A stretch of 44,801 nucleotides of DNA from JAKFFN01 sp964444305 (GCA_964444305.1 CAYUGQ010000004.1:1-44801), one strand, 5' to 3'. Counted from the stretch's first letter, positions 9,301 to 17,398 are shown. A program made the numbers and translations. The notes: generated from the letters alone by a model not told the origin.

Positions 9301-9520
9301 GGGTGTGGGCTCGGCGACGAACCAGACCATCGCCAGTGTGGTCATCGGCGGGCAGTCACTGTCGATGCTGCTTACGCTGCTGGCGATTCCCGTAGCCTAC
9401 AGTCTGTTTGATGATGCGGCGCAAAGCCGGGCATGGCGCGTGTTTAGCGGGATGTTTGGCCGTGTGTTCAGCAACCGGATCAAGCCGCCGAAAGAGTATT
9501 CGACGAACGTGCATAGCTGA
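6314..9520 (+). CDS. RND efflux permease, HAE1/AcrB type
   Basis: This proton-driven inner-membrane pump has 1068 residues, the family norm. Transmembrane helix 1 is near residues 12-30. Helices 2-6 lie at about 335-480, helix 7 near 560 and helices 8-12 at about 870-1035. Two large periplasmic loops lie between these blocks. The proton-relay aspartates D400-D401 are present in VGIVVDDAIVVLENIYRYI. A charged, low-complexity cytoplasmic stretch at about residues 495-530 joins the two halves. The GTG start is supported by AGAGG 8 bases upstream. The pump is the last gene of the marR operon. The substrate cannot be read from the sequence, and MarR control suggests an export role in drug or aromatic-compound resistance. 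Confidence 0.96.
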   Translation: MQKLAEICVRRPVFASVLMALLCVTGLFGYFRLGVDRYPDIELPFVTVVTVLPGAAPEEVETEITDLVEEAVNTVSGIKELRSTSVEGQSLIFIEFELEKDPDVAAQEVRDRINRIMMDLPDDVEEPVVEKVDPDASPIMTVAVSAPADLRDITEYTDKVLRRRLEGAYGVGQVQIVGGEERQVNVYVNPVRLRAEGFTMTDVATALRRENAQLPGGTMKRGAEEYTVRTLGRVGDVGDLRRVPIGRKGDRTVTIGDVARVEDTAQEKTSLSTLNGDPTVVMRIRKQSKTNSVAVIDAVKSRLNEIEADLPPGYAFRILKDDAIFIKAALHAVEEHLIMGSLFASMVVLMFLASWRSTLIAAIAIPISVVSTFGLMWMMGLTLNMVTMLALTLSVGIVVDDAIVVLENIYRYIDEKGYGPYEAAIHATREIGLAVLAITLSLIAVFLPIAFMSGIVGIYMKSFGITMSFAIAVSLLVSFTLTPMMSARMLRKKGSKDNDAAAEENADALKSGSDNPEEPQEKKASWWSRWAPYAVVERVYLAMLAFSLRHRWLVVLVCLATLATVPTLAKRVNKNFVPNDDLSEFAVSVRAPEGTSLETTQLILERMARQVRSLEGVTYTSANAGAGGASNEGSIDVGLLPIEDRSYDQFEMMAYVRSEILPQYEHLNLKTSVGTGQEGGPQGGDVEYVVSGPDFSKLEEYSDQIMAKLQETPGTVDVNSSLVMGKPQYGVEINRAKAAELGVSVSDIAQTLRILVAGDEVSSYYEGGERYEVNLRGAPEIRNDPEILSQVTVPSSRLGIVPITDVITFAPGDGPTEIQRMNRRRQVTVSANVEPGFSQQSVIDAANEVVANLNLEPGYSTTLSGTSKNLDESSNAFFTVFLMSLIFMYLVIAAQLESWLYPVIILLSLPLTIPFALFSVYIMNESLNIFSMLGILVLFAVVKKNSILQIDHTNQLRAEGMNRYDAIMLANKHRLRPILMTTIAFVAGMIPLAMSTGVGSATNQTIASVVIGGQSLSMLLTLLAIPVAYSLFDDAAQSRAWRVFSGMFGRVFSNRIKPPKEYSTNVHS

Positions 9521-9525
9521 TCGGG

Positions 9526-9562
9526 TCGGGAGGGACAGGCGAATTTGCCATGTCGCTCCCGA
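9526..9562 (+). terminator. Hairpin after the RND pump gene, probable terminator
   Basis: TCGGGAGGGACA pairs with TGTCGCTCCCGA with a single G-G mismatch, and the enclosed GGC...GCC can extend the stem. It begins 6 bases after the pump gene. No T-run follows, so termination efficiency is uncertain. It overlaps the -35 element of the next promoter. Confidence 0.42.
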
Positions 9563-9574
9563 TAGCTATATAAT
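9545..9574 (+). promoter_or_regulatory. Sigma-70-type promoter of the NifU-domain gene
   Basis: TTGCCA (9545-9550), an 18-base spacer and a perfect TATAAT (9569-9574) lie just ahead of the ribosome site AAGGA at 9587-9591. The predicted start of transcription is near 9581, giving a leader of about 20 bases. Confidence 0.6.
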
Positions 9575-9601
9575 AGGTATTAATCCAAGGATGTGTATTT
9601 A

Positions 9602-9889
9602 ATGAGCGAGACAAATCCAACGACGCAGACAAATGAAGTGGCAACACCGGAGATTCTTTCTGACGATGTGCTGTTTGGCCGGGTGGCGGAAATCATCGAA
9701 GAGATTCGTCCGTATATCCAGAGCGACGGCGGCGACATTGAGCTGTTGAAGGTTGAAGACAATGTGGTTTACGTGGCACTGACGGGGGCTTGCATTGGAT
9801 GTCCCAGCAGCATGGTAACGCTGAAGCAGGGCGTGGAAGTGCGTGTAAAAGAGGATCTTCCCCAGGTAGAATCTGTCGAAATGGTGTAA
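9602..9889 (+). CDS. NifU C-terminal-domain Fe-S scaffold protein
   Basis: This 95-residue protein is a stand-alone NifU-like domain (Nfu type), which carries a transient 4Fe-4S cluster and passes it to target proteins. The signature is intact: IRPYIQSDGGDIELL, then the cysteine pair in GACIGCPSSMVTLKQGVE. ATG 9602 has AAGGA 10 bases upstream. A GTG three codons earlier lies too close to that site. A good promoter precedes it. The exported protein gene downstream, 72 bases away, may be cotranscribed but has no functional link that I can see. Possible clients in the window are the Fe-S cluster-containing dehydrogenase at 26876-29983 and others elsewhere. Confidence 0.93.
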   Translation: MSETNPTTQTNEVATPEILSDDVLFGRVAEIIEEIRPYIQSDGGDIELLKVEDNVVYVALTGACIGCPSSMVTLKQGVEVRVKEDLPQVESVEMV

Positions 9890-9961
9890 ACTTTGCGTGT
9901 AATTCCCTGGCGGGACTTTGTGCGCAATGCAGGGTAAATTCTTCAGCAGGAGTAAGCCAGC

Positions 9962-10738
9962 ATGAGAATGAAAACAATATTTTCGGCGTGGGTTTTGGCG
10001 GGTGCTATGTCCGCCGGGCTGGCTGTCGCGCCTGACACAGCAGTAGGGCAGACGTCTTCTCGAGCGGCCATGCGCGGGCGGTATTATACGCCATACATGC
10101 AGGCTTATCATGCTCAATACGGAAACCACTGGCGGGGACGCTCCCCCATCGCAACTCCGCGCCCCACTATGCCGCCCGTGACTGGGACAGTAGAGCGTTA
10201 TTCTCCGGTGGAGTATGGACAAATTGTTTTGATGGCCGTGGAGGCGGCCCGGGAAAACACGCCGGCTCCCAACACGCGGGGATCGTCGGTGAGGCTGGCC
10301 GACCTGGCGACGACGACAACTCCATCAGGAGTGACCGGCTACATTCCGATCTCCATGGGTGTGAGCCAAGTGATTGATCGCGGGGTATTCCTGCTGCCGA
10401 CGGGGGAAGAAATGCGCCTGCGGGGGGTGGTAATGCCGTCGAATATGGATACCAATGCTGTGCGCCGCCTTTACGCTAAAGAATCTATCCAAGCTCTAAC
10501 CCAGGCGACGCAGGCAGGTGCCGTAACGATCCTGCTGGATGATCCCCTGCGGGATGCGTCGGGCCGGTTGTTGGGGACGGTAATTTTGCCGGACGGAACA
10601 GAACTGAACCGGCGGATGCTGGAACTGGGCTATGGTTCTGTGAGTGCTCAAGATTTTGGAACCGGGGTGGATTTCTCGGATCTGCAAGAGGCGGAAGCTG
10701 CCGCGAAGGAGAAACGACTGGGAATCTGGTCGCGCTAA
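9962..10738 (+). CDS. Exported staphylococcal-nuclease-fold protein, catalytic residues partly lost
   Basis: This is a 258-residue secreted or periplasmic protein. A signal peptide covers about residues 1-29 and ends near AVGQ. A polar Pro/Tyr-rich region follows to about residue 130. The C-terminal 120 residues resemble the SNase (thermonuclease) fold: the MRLRGVVMP element, GRLLGTVILPDGTELNRRMLELGYG, and the classical ending EAEAAAKEKRLGIWS. By alignment with staphylococcal nuclease by eye, the arginines of RLRG and GRLL match R35 and R87. The acidic calcium and catalytic positions (D40, E43) appear as non-acidic residues. It may therefore bind rather than cut nucleic acid. The start is supported by AGGAG 9 bases upstream. 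Confidence 0.78.
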   Translation: MRMKTIFSAWVLAGAMSAGLAVAPDTAVGQTSSRAAMRGRYYTPYMQAYHAQYGNHWRGRSPIATPRPTMPPVTGTVERYSPVEYGQIVLMAVEAARENTPAPNTRGSSVRLADLATTTTPSGVTGYIPISMGVSQVIDRGVFLLPTGEEMRLRGVVMPSNMDTNAVRRLYAKESIQALTQATQAGAVTILLDDPLRDASGRLLGTVILPDGTELNRRMLELGYGSVSAQDFGTGVDFSDLQEAEAAAKEKRLGIWSR

Positions 10739-10793
10739 GGCGGATTTCGTTCTGTCTCAAATTTTGCCTTTTGTGTGAGTCTTGATTTACATG

Positions 10794-10824
10794 AAAAAAA
10801 GCCATAACGGTGGTCCGTTATGGC
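10794..10824. terminator. Bidirectional terminator between convergent genes
   Basis: GCCATAACGG and CCGTTATGGC form a perfect 10-base stem with the loop TGGT. Seven A precede it, so on the minus strand the hairpin is followed by seven T, an excellent terminator for the amidase operon. On the plus strand the AT-rich stretch after it (TATAATTATT) makes it a weaker terminator for the nuclease-fold gene. Confidence 0.85.
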
Positions 10825-10878
10825 TATAATTATTGGCGTTAAGCTGTGGGCTACGCCAAAAGATATTTTGTGGGCTTG

Positions 10879-11751
10879 TTAGACCAGCATTCGCTTTGTG
10901 AGCGGTGCGTAAGCGTCAATACGGCGGTCTCTGAGGAACGGCCAGTTGCGGCGAACGTATTCTGATTCAGCCGTGTCGCATTCCGCATAGATGGTTTCTT
11001 CCGTGTCGGTGCCCGCTTCGGCCAGGATCTGACCGAAGGGATCACAGATAAAGCTGCGGCCCCAGAATTCGATACCACCGTCTTTCGGACCTTCGTGGCC
11101 TGTGCGGTTTACGGCGGCCACGAAGACGCCGTTAGCGATGGCATGAGAGCGCTGCATGGTTCGCCAGGCGTCATGCTGACGAGTGCCATACTGCTCTTTT
11201 TCTGACGGATGCCAGCCAATGGCTGTTGGGTAAAAAAGAACCTCTGCGCCTTTAAGGGCGGTGATTCTGGCTGCTTCAGGGTACCACTGGTCCCAGCATA
11301 CCAGCGTGCCGACTTTGGCATGAGGCGTATCAAACGACTGGAAATCCAAGTCGCCCGGGGTGAAATAATATTTCTCATAGAAAAGGGGATCATCGGGAAT
11401 GTGCATCTTGCGATATTTTCCGATGATGCCGTCGGGGCCAATCACAACCAGTGTGTTATGATACAGACCCGTGGCTCGCTTTTCAAAAAGGGAAGCCAGC
11501 ACCGTAACTTTCTGCTCACGAGCAATTTTTCCCAGGGCGTCTGTACTGGGCCCAGGGATGGTTTCCGCCAGGTCGAAGGTGTTGTAGTCTTCAGACTGAC
11601 AGAAATATTGCGAGCGGAAAAGCTCTGGAAGGCAGATGATCTGTGCACCGTTTTTTGCAGCATCCAGAACGAGATCACATGCCTTATCAAGGTTTGCATC
11701 CAGATCTGTCGAACAGCTCATCTGGATGCAGCCAACACTGTACTTTGCCAT
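10879..11751 (-). CDS. aguB: Carbon-nitrogen hydrolase, N-carbamoylputrescine amidase type
   Basis: This nitrilase-superfamily amidase most resembles AguB, which turns N-carbamoylputrescine into putrescine, CO2 and ammonia. The 290-residue length fits. The catalytic triad is visible: E43 in LPELF, K115 in KYRKMHIPDD, and C152 in VCWDQWYPEAAR. The C-terminal WGRSFICDPFGQ and NWPFLRDRRIDAY blocks are typical of AguB and its close relatives. I chose ATG 11751 because GGAG precedes it. It lies one base after the stop of the L,D-transpeptidase gene, so the two are translationally coupled. An in-frame TTG at 11763 would overlap that gene. No agmatine deiminase (AguA) is in the window, so the exact substrate is inferred from homology. 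Confidence 0.92.
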   Translation of the reverse strand: MAKYSVGCIQMSCSTDLDANLDKACDLVLDAAKNGAQIICLPELFRSQYFCQSEDYNTFDLAETIPGPSTDALGKIAREQKVTVLASLFEKRATGLYHNTLVVIGPDGIIGKYRKMHIPDDPLFYEKYYFTPGDLDFQSFDTPHAKVGTLVCWDQWYPEAARITALKGAEVLFYPTAIGWHPSEKEQYGTRQHDAWRTMQRSHAIANGVFVAAVNRTGHEGPKDGGIEFWGRSFICDPFGQILAEAGTDTEETIYAECDTAESEYVRRNWPFLRDRRIDAYAPLTKRMLV

Positions 11752-11752
11752 T

Positions 11753-12934
11753 TTACTCCACAAACTCTAGTTTTACGCCGTTTGTTACCCGGCTGCCAAG
11801 CTGGTTTGCGTCCCAGTTGGTCAGACGGATACAGCCGTGACTGTGGTTCTTGCTGATGTTCTCCGGGTTGGGCGTTCCATGTATGCCTACACTCCGGCGG
11901 GTGGTTCCAATCCAGATATTGCCAACAGGACTGTTGGGACCGGGAGGAATATCGTATTCGCGACCAAGATCGTCGTCCCACATGTTCTCGGGTTTATATT
12001 TAAAAGGAGGGTTTTTGACTGCTGCCGTAATGGAATAGGTTCGCCCCACAGGCAGCGGATCTTTGTCATCGCGTCCGATGGTGCATGGATAATAATGGAT
12101 CAGGTTTCCGTCGGCATCATAAGCCATGAGCCATTTGTTGCTCTTGGAAATGCGGATAAGGGCGACGCGGCCACGACTACTGTCGGCACCGTCAACGACG
12201 TTGAGAACCAGGATTTTCGTTCCAGGCTGGGCTCGCTCAAAATCTACACTGGGGTTTAACTTTTTGAGAAGTCCCTGGGACATGTGGAACTTCTCAGCAA
12301 TAGCTTCCGCACGACTTTCGTAGGGGAGCCACTTGAGTTTGGACTGTTCCGGATAAGTGCGTGGGATGGTTCCGATACGTTGATTCACGTCTTCGGCTTT
12401 GATGGTATATTCCAGCAAGTAACCGCTTTTGAAGTTGTCCAGACGACTGAGGATGCGGCTATCAAGCTGGCCGGTGGAGGGCATCCCGTTGTTTTTCTGA
12501 TAGACGAACAGGGCGCGCTCGGTGTTATAGCCCCATTTGCCGTCAATTTCGCCTGGCGAATACCCATGATAATCCAGATAGATCTGGAGCCTAAGGATAT
12601 CTACGTCGTCTCCGGGTTCGCTGGGGAATGCAATGTTATACCCACCGGCACCAAGGCTGCCAGCGGATGCGCTCTGTTGCTGTCCATAGCTGGAAGCCTG
12701 TTGCTGCTGAGGCTGCTGGGCATATCCATAGCCTGGAGGTTGCGACGGCTGTGGATAACCGGGCTGGGCCTGCTGTGTTGTGCCGTAATAGTGCTGTGGA
12801 CTGGCGTATGGCGCCTGTTGTGGCTGCTGGCCATATTGTCCGTGATTATACCCATACCCCTGGGCTGTAACGGTGGCAGGCAACACCACTCCGCAAGCGA
12901 TCACCAACGCAAACAAGAACTTACTCTTCCCCAC
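11753..12934 (-). CDS. L,D-transpeptidase (YkuD) with peptidoglycan-binding and LysM-like domains
   Basis: This periplasmic enzyme makes 3-3 cross-links or attaches proteins to peptidoglycan. The 393 residues comprise a signal peptide (1-25) and a Gln/Tyr/Pro-rich linker (about 26-100). A PG_binding_1 domain follows (about 108-165, IDGKWGYNTERALFVYQ), then a LysM-like segment (about 203-246) and a YkuD domain (about 255-392). The active-site residues H352 and C368 lie in IHGTPNPE and SHGCIRLTNWDA. GTG 12934 is preferred because AGGAG lies 8 bases upstream and it starts a clean signal peptide. The longer frame from 13006 would bury that signal. The amidase gene starts 1 base after the stop. 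The two activities are not obviously related. Confidence 0.94.
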   Translation of the reverse strand: MGKSKFLFALVIACGVVLPATVTAQGYGYNHGQYGQQPQQAPYASPQHYYGTTQQAQPGYPQPSQPPGYGYAQQPQQQQASSYGQQQSASAGSLGAGGYNIAFPSEPGDDVDILRLQIYLDYHGYSPGEIDGKWGYNTERALFVYQKNNGMPSTGQLDSRILSRLDNFKSGYLLEYTIKAEDVNQRIGTIPRTYPEQSKLKWLPYESRAEAIAEKFHMSQGLLKKLNPSVDFERAQPGTKILVLNVVDGADSSRGRVALIRISKSNKWLMAYDADGNLIHYYPCTIGRDDKDPLPVGRTYSITAAVKNPPFKYKPENMWDDDLGREYDIPPGPNSPVGNIWIGTTRRSVGIHGTPNPENISKNHSHGCIRLTNWDANQLGSRVTNGVKLEFVE

Positions 12935-13106
12935 CTGGACAACTCCTAATAAATGTAATACATACTGATGTTCCAGAACTGAACACGAGCTCAGTTCCGG
13001 GCTCAAGTCTGCAACTATAGTGCCACCCTCAGAAGCAGGAGGGTCAACAAGAGTGTTTCCTTATTGAGAAAACTCTTGCGATTAAACCACATCAGCCACC
13101 AGCCAT

Positions 13107-14975
13107 TCATTTCTGTTCTTTAGGAAAAAGGTTTTCCCCGCGAGTGACCGCTGTCTGATCAAAATAGCCCCAGTGGCGGAGCTTTTCAAAGGATTCAGCC
13201 TCCAGGGCACCCTGTCCGCCAAGCTGCTCCCATATCTTTTGGGACGTTCCAGGAATGAAAGGGTATAGCTGAACAGCCAGCACGCGCAGGCTTTCCACCA
13301 GGACGTAAAGGATCGCGTTCAGGCGCTCAGTCTGCTGGGCGTCTTTGGCCAGTTTGAAGGGCTGTGTTTCCGTGATATAGAGATTTAAACGCTGGGCCGC
13401 GGCCATGGTTTTATCGAGGATTTCGGAGAAGCGGCACTCATCCAGAAGTTTTTCATAAAGGGCGTAAACCGTTGTGCTATCTCCGCCTGCGGCTGTGATA
13501 CCGGGGGCATGAGGGGCGGCGCTGTCGGCGGCTGGCTTTTCTTTCAGGGCCGTAAACAGCTCCATCACGGTCATTCGAACTGCATCATCCTGCGCATCAT
13601 AAGTTTCAGGCCGGGTAACCCGGCCTTCCTGGTACTTCTGCACCATGGTAAGGGTGCGGCTGAGAAGGTTGCCGAGCTTATCCGCCAGATCCGCATTATA
13701 CGTCGCATCAAGGGCTTCATCGCTAAAGATGCCGTCACCGCCGAAGTGGATATCCTTTAAAAGAAAGAAACGCAAGGGGTCGGGATTATTGCCGTGACGG
13801 GCGATGACCTGCAGGGGGTCGACGATGTTTCCCCGGGATTTCGACATTTTGGCGAGGCGCAAAACTTTATCACCCAAGGCCTCAATAATCGCGGCAGAAA
13901 TCGCATCATTTTCGGTCGCATCAGTTGTGACCGACCCCAGGGAAATATCGTTGTCAAAGACCTCAACTGCGCCATTTTGTCTCACCCAGCGGACAGTATC
14001 GCGCAGTCGCGGCGGGCCAAGTTCTTCTCCATTATCTGCGGTGACAGCTTTCGGGCTGACGAATCCGTGGCCAAATACATGGCGTGGCGGTTCGATTCCG
14101 GCAGATTTACACATGGCGGGCCACAACAGAGTGTGGAATTTCAGGATGTCTTTGCCGACAATATGCATGTCCGCTGGCCACAAACGATTGAACCGGTCAG
14201 GCTCAACGCCATACCCAACGCCGGTGATATAGTTAATCAGGGCATCGAACCAGACGTAAATAACGTGATCCGGATCTCCGGGTACCGGAATTCCCCATTT
14301 TATGGATGAGCGGGAAATGGAAATATCCTGCAAACCCGGCTTGAGGAAGGAGTTAACCATTTCACGTCCTCGAAATGCGGGCTGCACAAAACGGGGATTT
14401 GCGTTCAGGTACTCTTCCACAAACCCCTGGTACTTGCTCCATCGAAAGAAATAGCTTTCTTCGCTTTTCCAGGTCAGTTCGCCGTGGCATTCGGGGCAGA
14501 GCTTTTTCTCGGGATCAGCCGGACTGGTTTCGACCTGGGATTCGAGAACAAAGTTTTCATCGGTGACGCAGTACCAGCCCTCGTATTTGCTTTTATAAAT
14601 ATCGCCGTTGGCTTCTGAGGCTTTCCAGAACTCTTCTACCGCCGCATAATGATCGTCATCCGTGGTGCGGATGAAACGATCGTAGGAAATGTGCAGTGCA
14701 TCCCAAAGATCACGGTGGCGCGGTGCAATGTCGTCAGCGTAGGCCTTGGGTTCCTTGCCGGCGCGCTGGGCGTATTCGAGCATCTTCTGCCCATGCTCGT
14801 CTGTGCCCGTCTGGAAATAGACGTCATATCCCAACAGGCGCTTGCCGCGAGCAAGGGCGTCAGCGCCAATCAGTTCAAAGGTATGGCCCACATGGGGATC
14901 AGCGTTGGCATACAGAATAGCCGTGGTCAGATAATAGGGTCGGCGTCCGGATTGATCACCCGAGTTTGTTGTCAT
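13107..14975 (-). CDS. metG: Methionyl-tRNA synthetase with an insertion before the KMSKS loop
   Basis: This enzyme charges tRNA-Met and is essential for translation. The class I HIGH motif appears as HVGH at residues 28-31, KMSKS lies at 376-380, and a C-PEC zinc-type knuckle is near 160. The 622 residues end after the anticodon-binding helical domain, without the C-terminal tRNA-binding domain found in longer forms. In most MetRS the sequence HGF(V/W) is followed within a few residues by KMSKS. Here about 67 residues lie between GHGFV (302-306) and RLAKMSKS, so an extra domain sits next to the active site. The ATG has GGAAG 6 bases upstream. It lies 22 bases downstream of fumC on the same strand and is probably cotranscribed with it. 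Confidence 0.97.
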   Translation of the reverse strand: MTTNSGDQSGRRPYYLTTAILYANADPHVGHTFELIGADALARGKRLLGYDVYFQTGTDEHGQKMLEYAQRAGKEPKAYADDIAPRHRDLWDALHISYDRFIRTTDDDHYAAVEEFWKASEANGDIYKSKYEGWYCVTDENFVLESQVETSPADPEKKLCPECHGELTWKSEESYFFRWSKYQGFVEEYLNANPRFVQPAFRGREMVNSFLKPGLQDISISRSSIKWGIPVPGDPDHVIYVWFDALINYITGVGYGVEPDRFNRLWPADMHIVGKDILKFHTLLWPAMCKSAGIEPPRHVFGHGFVSPKAVTADNGEELGPPRLRDTVRWVRQNGAVEVFDNDISLGSVTTDATENDAISAAIIEALGDKVLRLAKMSKSRGNIVDPLQVIARHGNNPDPLRFFLLKDIHFGGDGIFSDEALDATYNADLADKLGNLLSRTLTMVQKYQEGRVTRPETYDAQDDAVRMTVMELFTALKEKPAADSAAPHAPGITAAGGDSTTVYALYEKLLDECRFSEILDKTMAAAQRLNLYITETQPFKLAKDAQQTERLNAILYVLVESLRVLAVQLYPFIPGTSQKIWEQLGGQGALEAESFEKLRHWGYFDQTAVTRGENLFPKEQK

Positions 14976-14997
14976 TCTCGTCTTCCAGTTCTTAGAA

Positions 14998-16413
14998 TCA
15001 GTTGGCTTTGAGGGGACCGGTCATGTCTTCCGGCCGCACCCATTCGTCAAACTGTTCTTCCGTTACATAACCCAGCTCGAGGGCGCTTTCCTTCAGGCTA
15101 AGGCCTTTTCTGTGAGCGTTCAGGGCGATCTTTGCGGATTTGTCGTAGCCGATATGAGGATTGAGTGCGGTCACTGTCATCAGGCTGTTATCGAGGTTTT
15201 CCTTGATTCGTTCCCGGTTGGGCTCGATGCCCACGGCGCAGTGTTCGTTAAACATCCGGCAGCCGTCGGCGATGAGGTCGATGCTTTCGAGCACATTATG
15301 AAGCATGACTGGCTTATATACGTTGAGCTGGAAATTGCCTTGGCTGCCAGCAAAAGCCACCGCGGCGTCATTACCAAAGACTTGGCAAACAACCATGGTA
15401 AGAGCTTCGCTCTGGGTCGGGTTGATCTTGCCTGGCATGATGGAAGAGCCGGGCTCATTTTCAGGAATAATAAGCTCCGCAAAGCCGGCTCGCGGACCAC
15501 ATGCATACCAGCGGATGTCATTGGCGATTTTCATCAAAGCTCCCGCAAGGGTCCGCAATGCGGCGCTGACATTGACCATGGCATCATGAGCACTCAGAGC
15601 GGCAAACTTGTTTTCGGCATCGTGGAAGTCGTAACCGGTTTCTTTAGCGATATACCCGGCGCAAACCTCACCAAAGCGCGGATGAGCATTCAGGCCGGTG
15701 CCAACTGCGGTGCCTCCGATAGCCAGTTCGAGCACGCCGGGAATGGAGCGACGGACGGTTTCAAGCCCCTGGTCGATTTGGGCGACCCAGCTTCCGATGA
15801 CCTGACCGAGGGTGACGGGCGTGGCATCCTGAAGATGGGTGCGGCCGACCATGACCACATCATCAAACGCCTTGGCTTTACTGTCCAGCGTATCGCGCAG
15901 TTCTTTCACTGCGGGGAAAAGAGTCTTCTCAATCTGTTCTACCGTGGCGATGTGCATGGCGGTGGGGAAAGTATCGTTGGATGACTGTCCCTTGTTAACA
16001 TCATCATTGGGGTTGATGGGGTCTTTCGATCCCACCTGACCGCCGGCGATCTGGATGGCGCGGTTGGCGATCACTTCGTTAGAGTTCATGTTGCTCTGGG
16101 TGCCACTTCCCGTCTGAAAAACAACGAGGGGAAATTCGGCATCGAGCTTGCCTTCGATGACTTCATCGGCGGCCTGAACGATCAATTTGCATTTGTCGTC
16201 CGGAAGAAGCCCGAGCTCATTGTTGGCGAGCGCCGCTGATTTTTTCAGGACACCCAAAGCGCGGATGACGGACCGGCCCCACCGAAACCGATCAACGCCA
16301 ATGCGAAAGTTGATGGTGGAACGCTGAGTTTGCGCTCCCCAGAGCTGGTCGGCAGGGACCTGCACGTCACCCAGACTGTCTTTTTCGATGCGGTAACCGG
16401 CATTTGAACTCAT
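14998..16413 (-). CDS. fumC: Fumarate hydratase, class II
   Basis: This iron-independent fumarase interconverts fumarate and malate in the citric acid cycle. The 471-residue length is usual for the family. The superfamily signature GSSIMPGKIN is at residues 322-331 and the active-site H193 is in GRTHLQDATP. The N-terminal block QTGSGTQSNMNSNEVIANRA and the KGQSSNDTFPTAMHIA block separate it clearly from aspartase and argininosuccinate lyase, although fumarase and aspartase share part of this pattern. The start codon lacks a strong Shine-Dalgarno. metG follows after 22 bases. metF lies upstream on the same strand after a gap that holds two short hairpins. Confidence 0.95.
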   Translation of the reverse strand: MSSNAGYRIEKDSLGDVQVPADQLWGAQTQRSTINFRIGVDRFRWGRSVIRALGVLKKSAALANNELGLLPDDKCKLIVQAADEVIEGKLDAEFPLVVFQTGSGTQSNMNSNEVIANRAIQIAGGQVGSKDPINPNDDVNKGQSSNDTFPTAMHIATVEQIEKTLFPAVKELRDTLDSKAKAFDDVVMVGRTHLQDATPVTLGQVIGSWVAQIDQGLETVRRSIPGVLELAIGGTAVGTGLNAHPRFGEVCAGYIAKETGYDFHDAENKFAALSAHDAMVNVSAALRTLAGALMKIANDIRWYACGPRAGFAELIIPENEPGSSIMPGKINPTQSEALTMVVCQVFGNDAAVAFAGSQGNFQLNVYKPVMLHNVLESIDLIADGCRMFNEHCAVGIEPNRERIKENLDNSLMTVTALNPHIGYDKSAKIALNAHRKGLSLKESALELGYVTEEQFDEWVRPEDMTGPLKAN

Positions 16414-16504
16414 GGAAAAGTGCTCTTTCTACGGATGGATTTGCTTGGCGCTGTTGCAAGCGCAACGGCGCATCAATAAAACTAGTGCTGGCGGAATCCC
16501 GCCT

Positions 16505-17398
16505 TTAACTTAAAACCCCACTTTGGCGCAGGCGATTCATGATCGCTTCGACCATAGTGCTTTTGTTCATGCAATACAGGTGAATTCCCGGAGCACCGCC
16601 GGAGAGGAGGCCTTCCGCCTGGCGTACTGCCCAGTCGATTCCGATTTCAGCCTGACGTGATTCGTTGTCCCCCGCCTCGGCGAGCAGGGCTTCAAGTTCG
16701 TCGGGCACACGCGCCGGACCGTTCATGGTGCGGGCATATTTCGTCGTGAACCGGCGCAGTTCGTCATCACTGCGAAACGGCAACAACCCCGGCACGATGG
16801 GAACAGTAATGCCCAGCGCCCGGGCATCGGTCACGTAATCAAAGAAATCCTGATTATGGAAGAAAAGCTGGGTAATGATGGCATCGGCCCCGGCATCAAC
16901 CTTTTCTTTCAGATAGCGCAGGTCGCTCTCGCGGCTCTTTGCTTCTGGATGTACCTCGGGGAAGCCGGCCACGGCTACGGAAAATCCGCGCTCGCGCGCT
17001 GCGGCCACCAGCTCGGCAGCATAATGATACCCGTCCGGGTGAGGCTGCCAGGTGGAGTCCATCTTTGGAGGATCGCCACGCAAAGCGATGATTTTCTTTA
17101 CGCCTGCATCCTGCAATTGCGCGAGGACGTCATGGACTTCATTTTTGGACTGGCCCACGCAGGTAAGGTGGCACATGACGTCCATGCCGAATTCATCTTT
17201 TACCCGGCGCACCCAGGTAAGGGTTTTTCCCTGGTTGCTTCCGCCGGCACCGTAAGTCACCGAGCAGAACGCAGGTTTCAGCGCAGAAATTTCGGGAATT
17301 CGCGCGGCCAGATCGGCATCTCCCTCCGCAGTGCGCGGCGGAAAGAATTCGACCGAAATCGCAGGATTAATTGTGGCGTAGATCTCCGAAAGACGCAA
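16505..17398 (-). CDS. metF: Methylenetetrahydrofolate reductase
   Basis: MetF reduces 5,10-methylene-THF to 5-methyl-THF, the methyl donor for methionine synthesis, using FAD. The 297 residues form the single-domain bacterial type: ISVEFFPPRT near residue 15, SVTYGAGGSN, CHLTCVG, ALRGDPP, and the FAD-binding ADAIITQLFF segment. The TTG start follows AGGAG by 9 bases, and no ATG is available before the conserved N-terminal block. The PhnP-like gene lies 64 bases upstream on the same strand. With ahcY and metG this places three methionine-cycle genes in 17 kb, though not in one operon. Confidence 0.96.
   Translation of the reverse strand: MRLSEIYATINPAISVEFFPPRTAEGDADLAARIPEISALKPAFCSVTYGAGGSNQGKTLTWVRRVKDEFGMDVMCHLTCVGQSKNEVHDVLAQLQDAGVKKIIALRGDPPKMDSTWQPHPDGYHYAAELVAAARERGFSVAVAGFPEVHPEAKSRESDLRYLKEKVDAGADAIITQLFFHNQDFFDYVTDARALGITVPIVPGLLPFRSDDELRRFTTKYARTMNGPARVPDELEALLAEAGDNESRQAEIGIDWAVRQAEGLLSGGAPGIHLYCMNKSTMVEAIMNRLRQSGVLS

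Noticed and set aside
13048..13078. Hairpin CAAGAGT...ACTCTTG downstream of metG as a terminator
   Set aside because: The stem is good, but no T-run follows on the metG strand, so I did not list it as a terminator.
16448..16503. Two short hairpins after the metF stop
   Set aside because: They have no T-runs, so I cannot tell a terminator from a processing site or chance.
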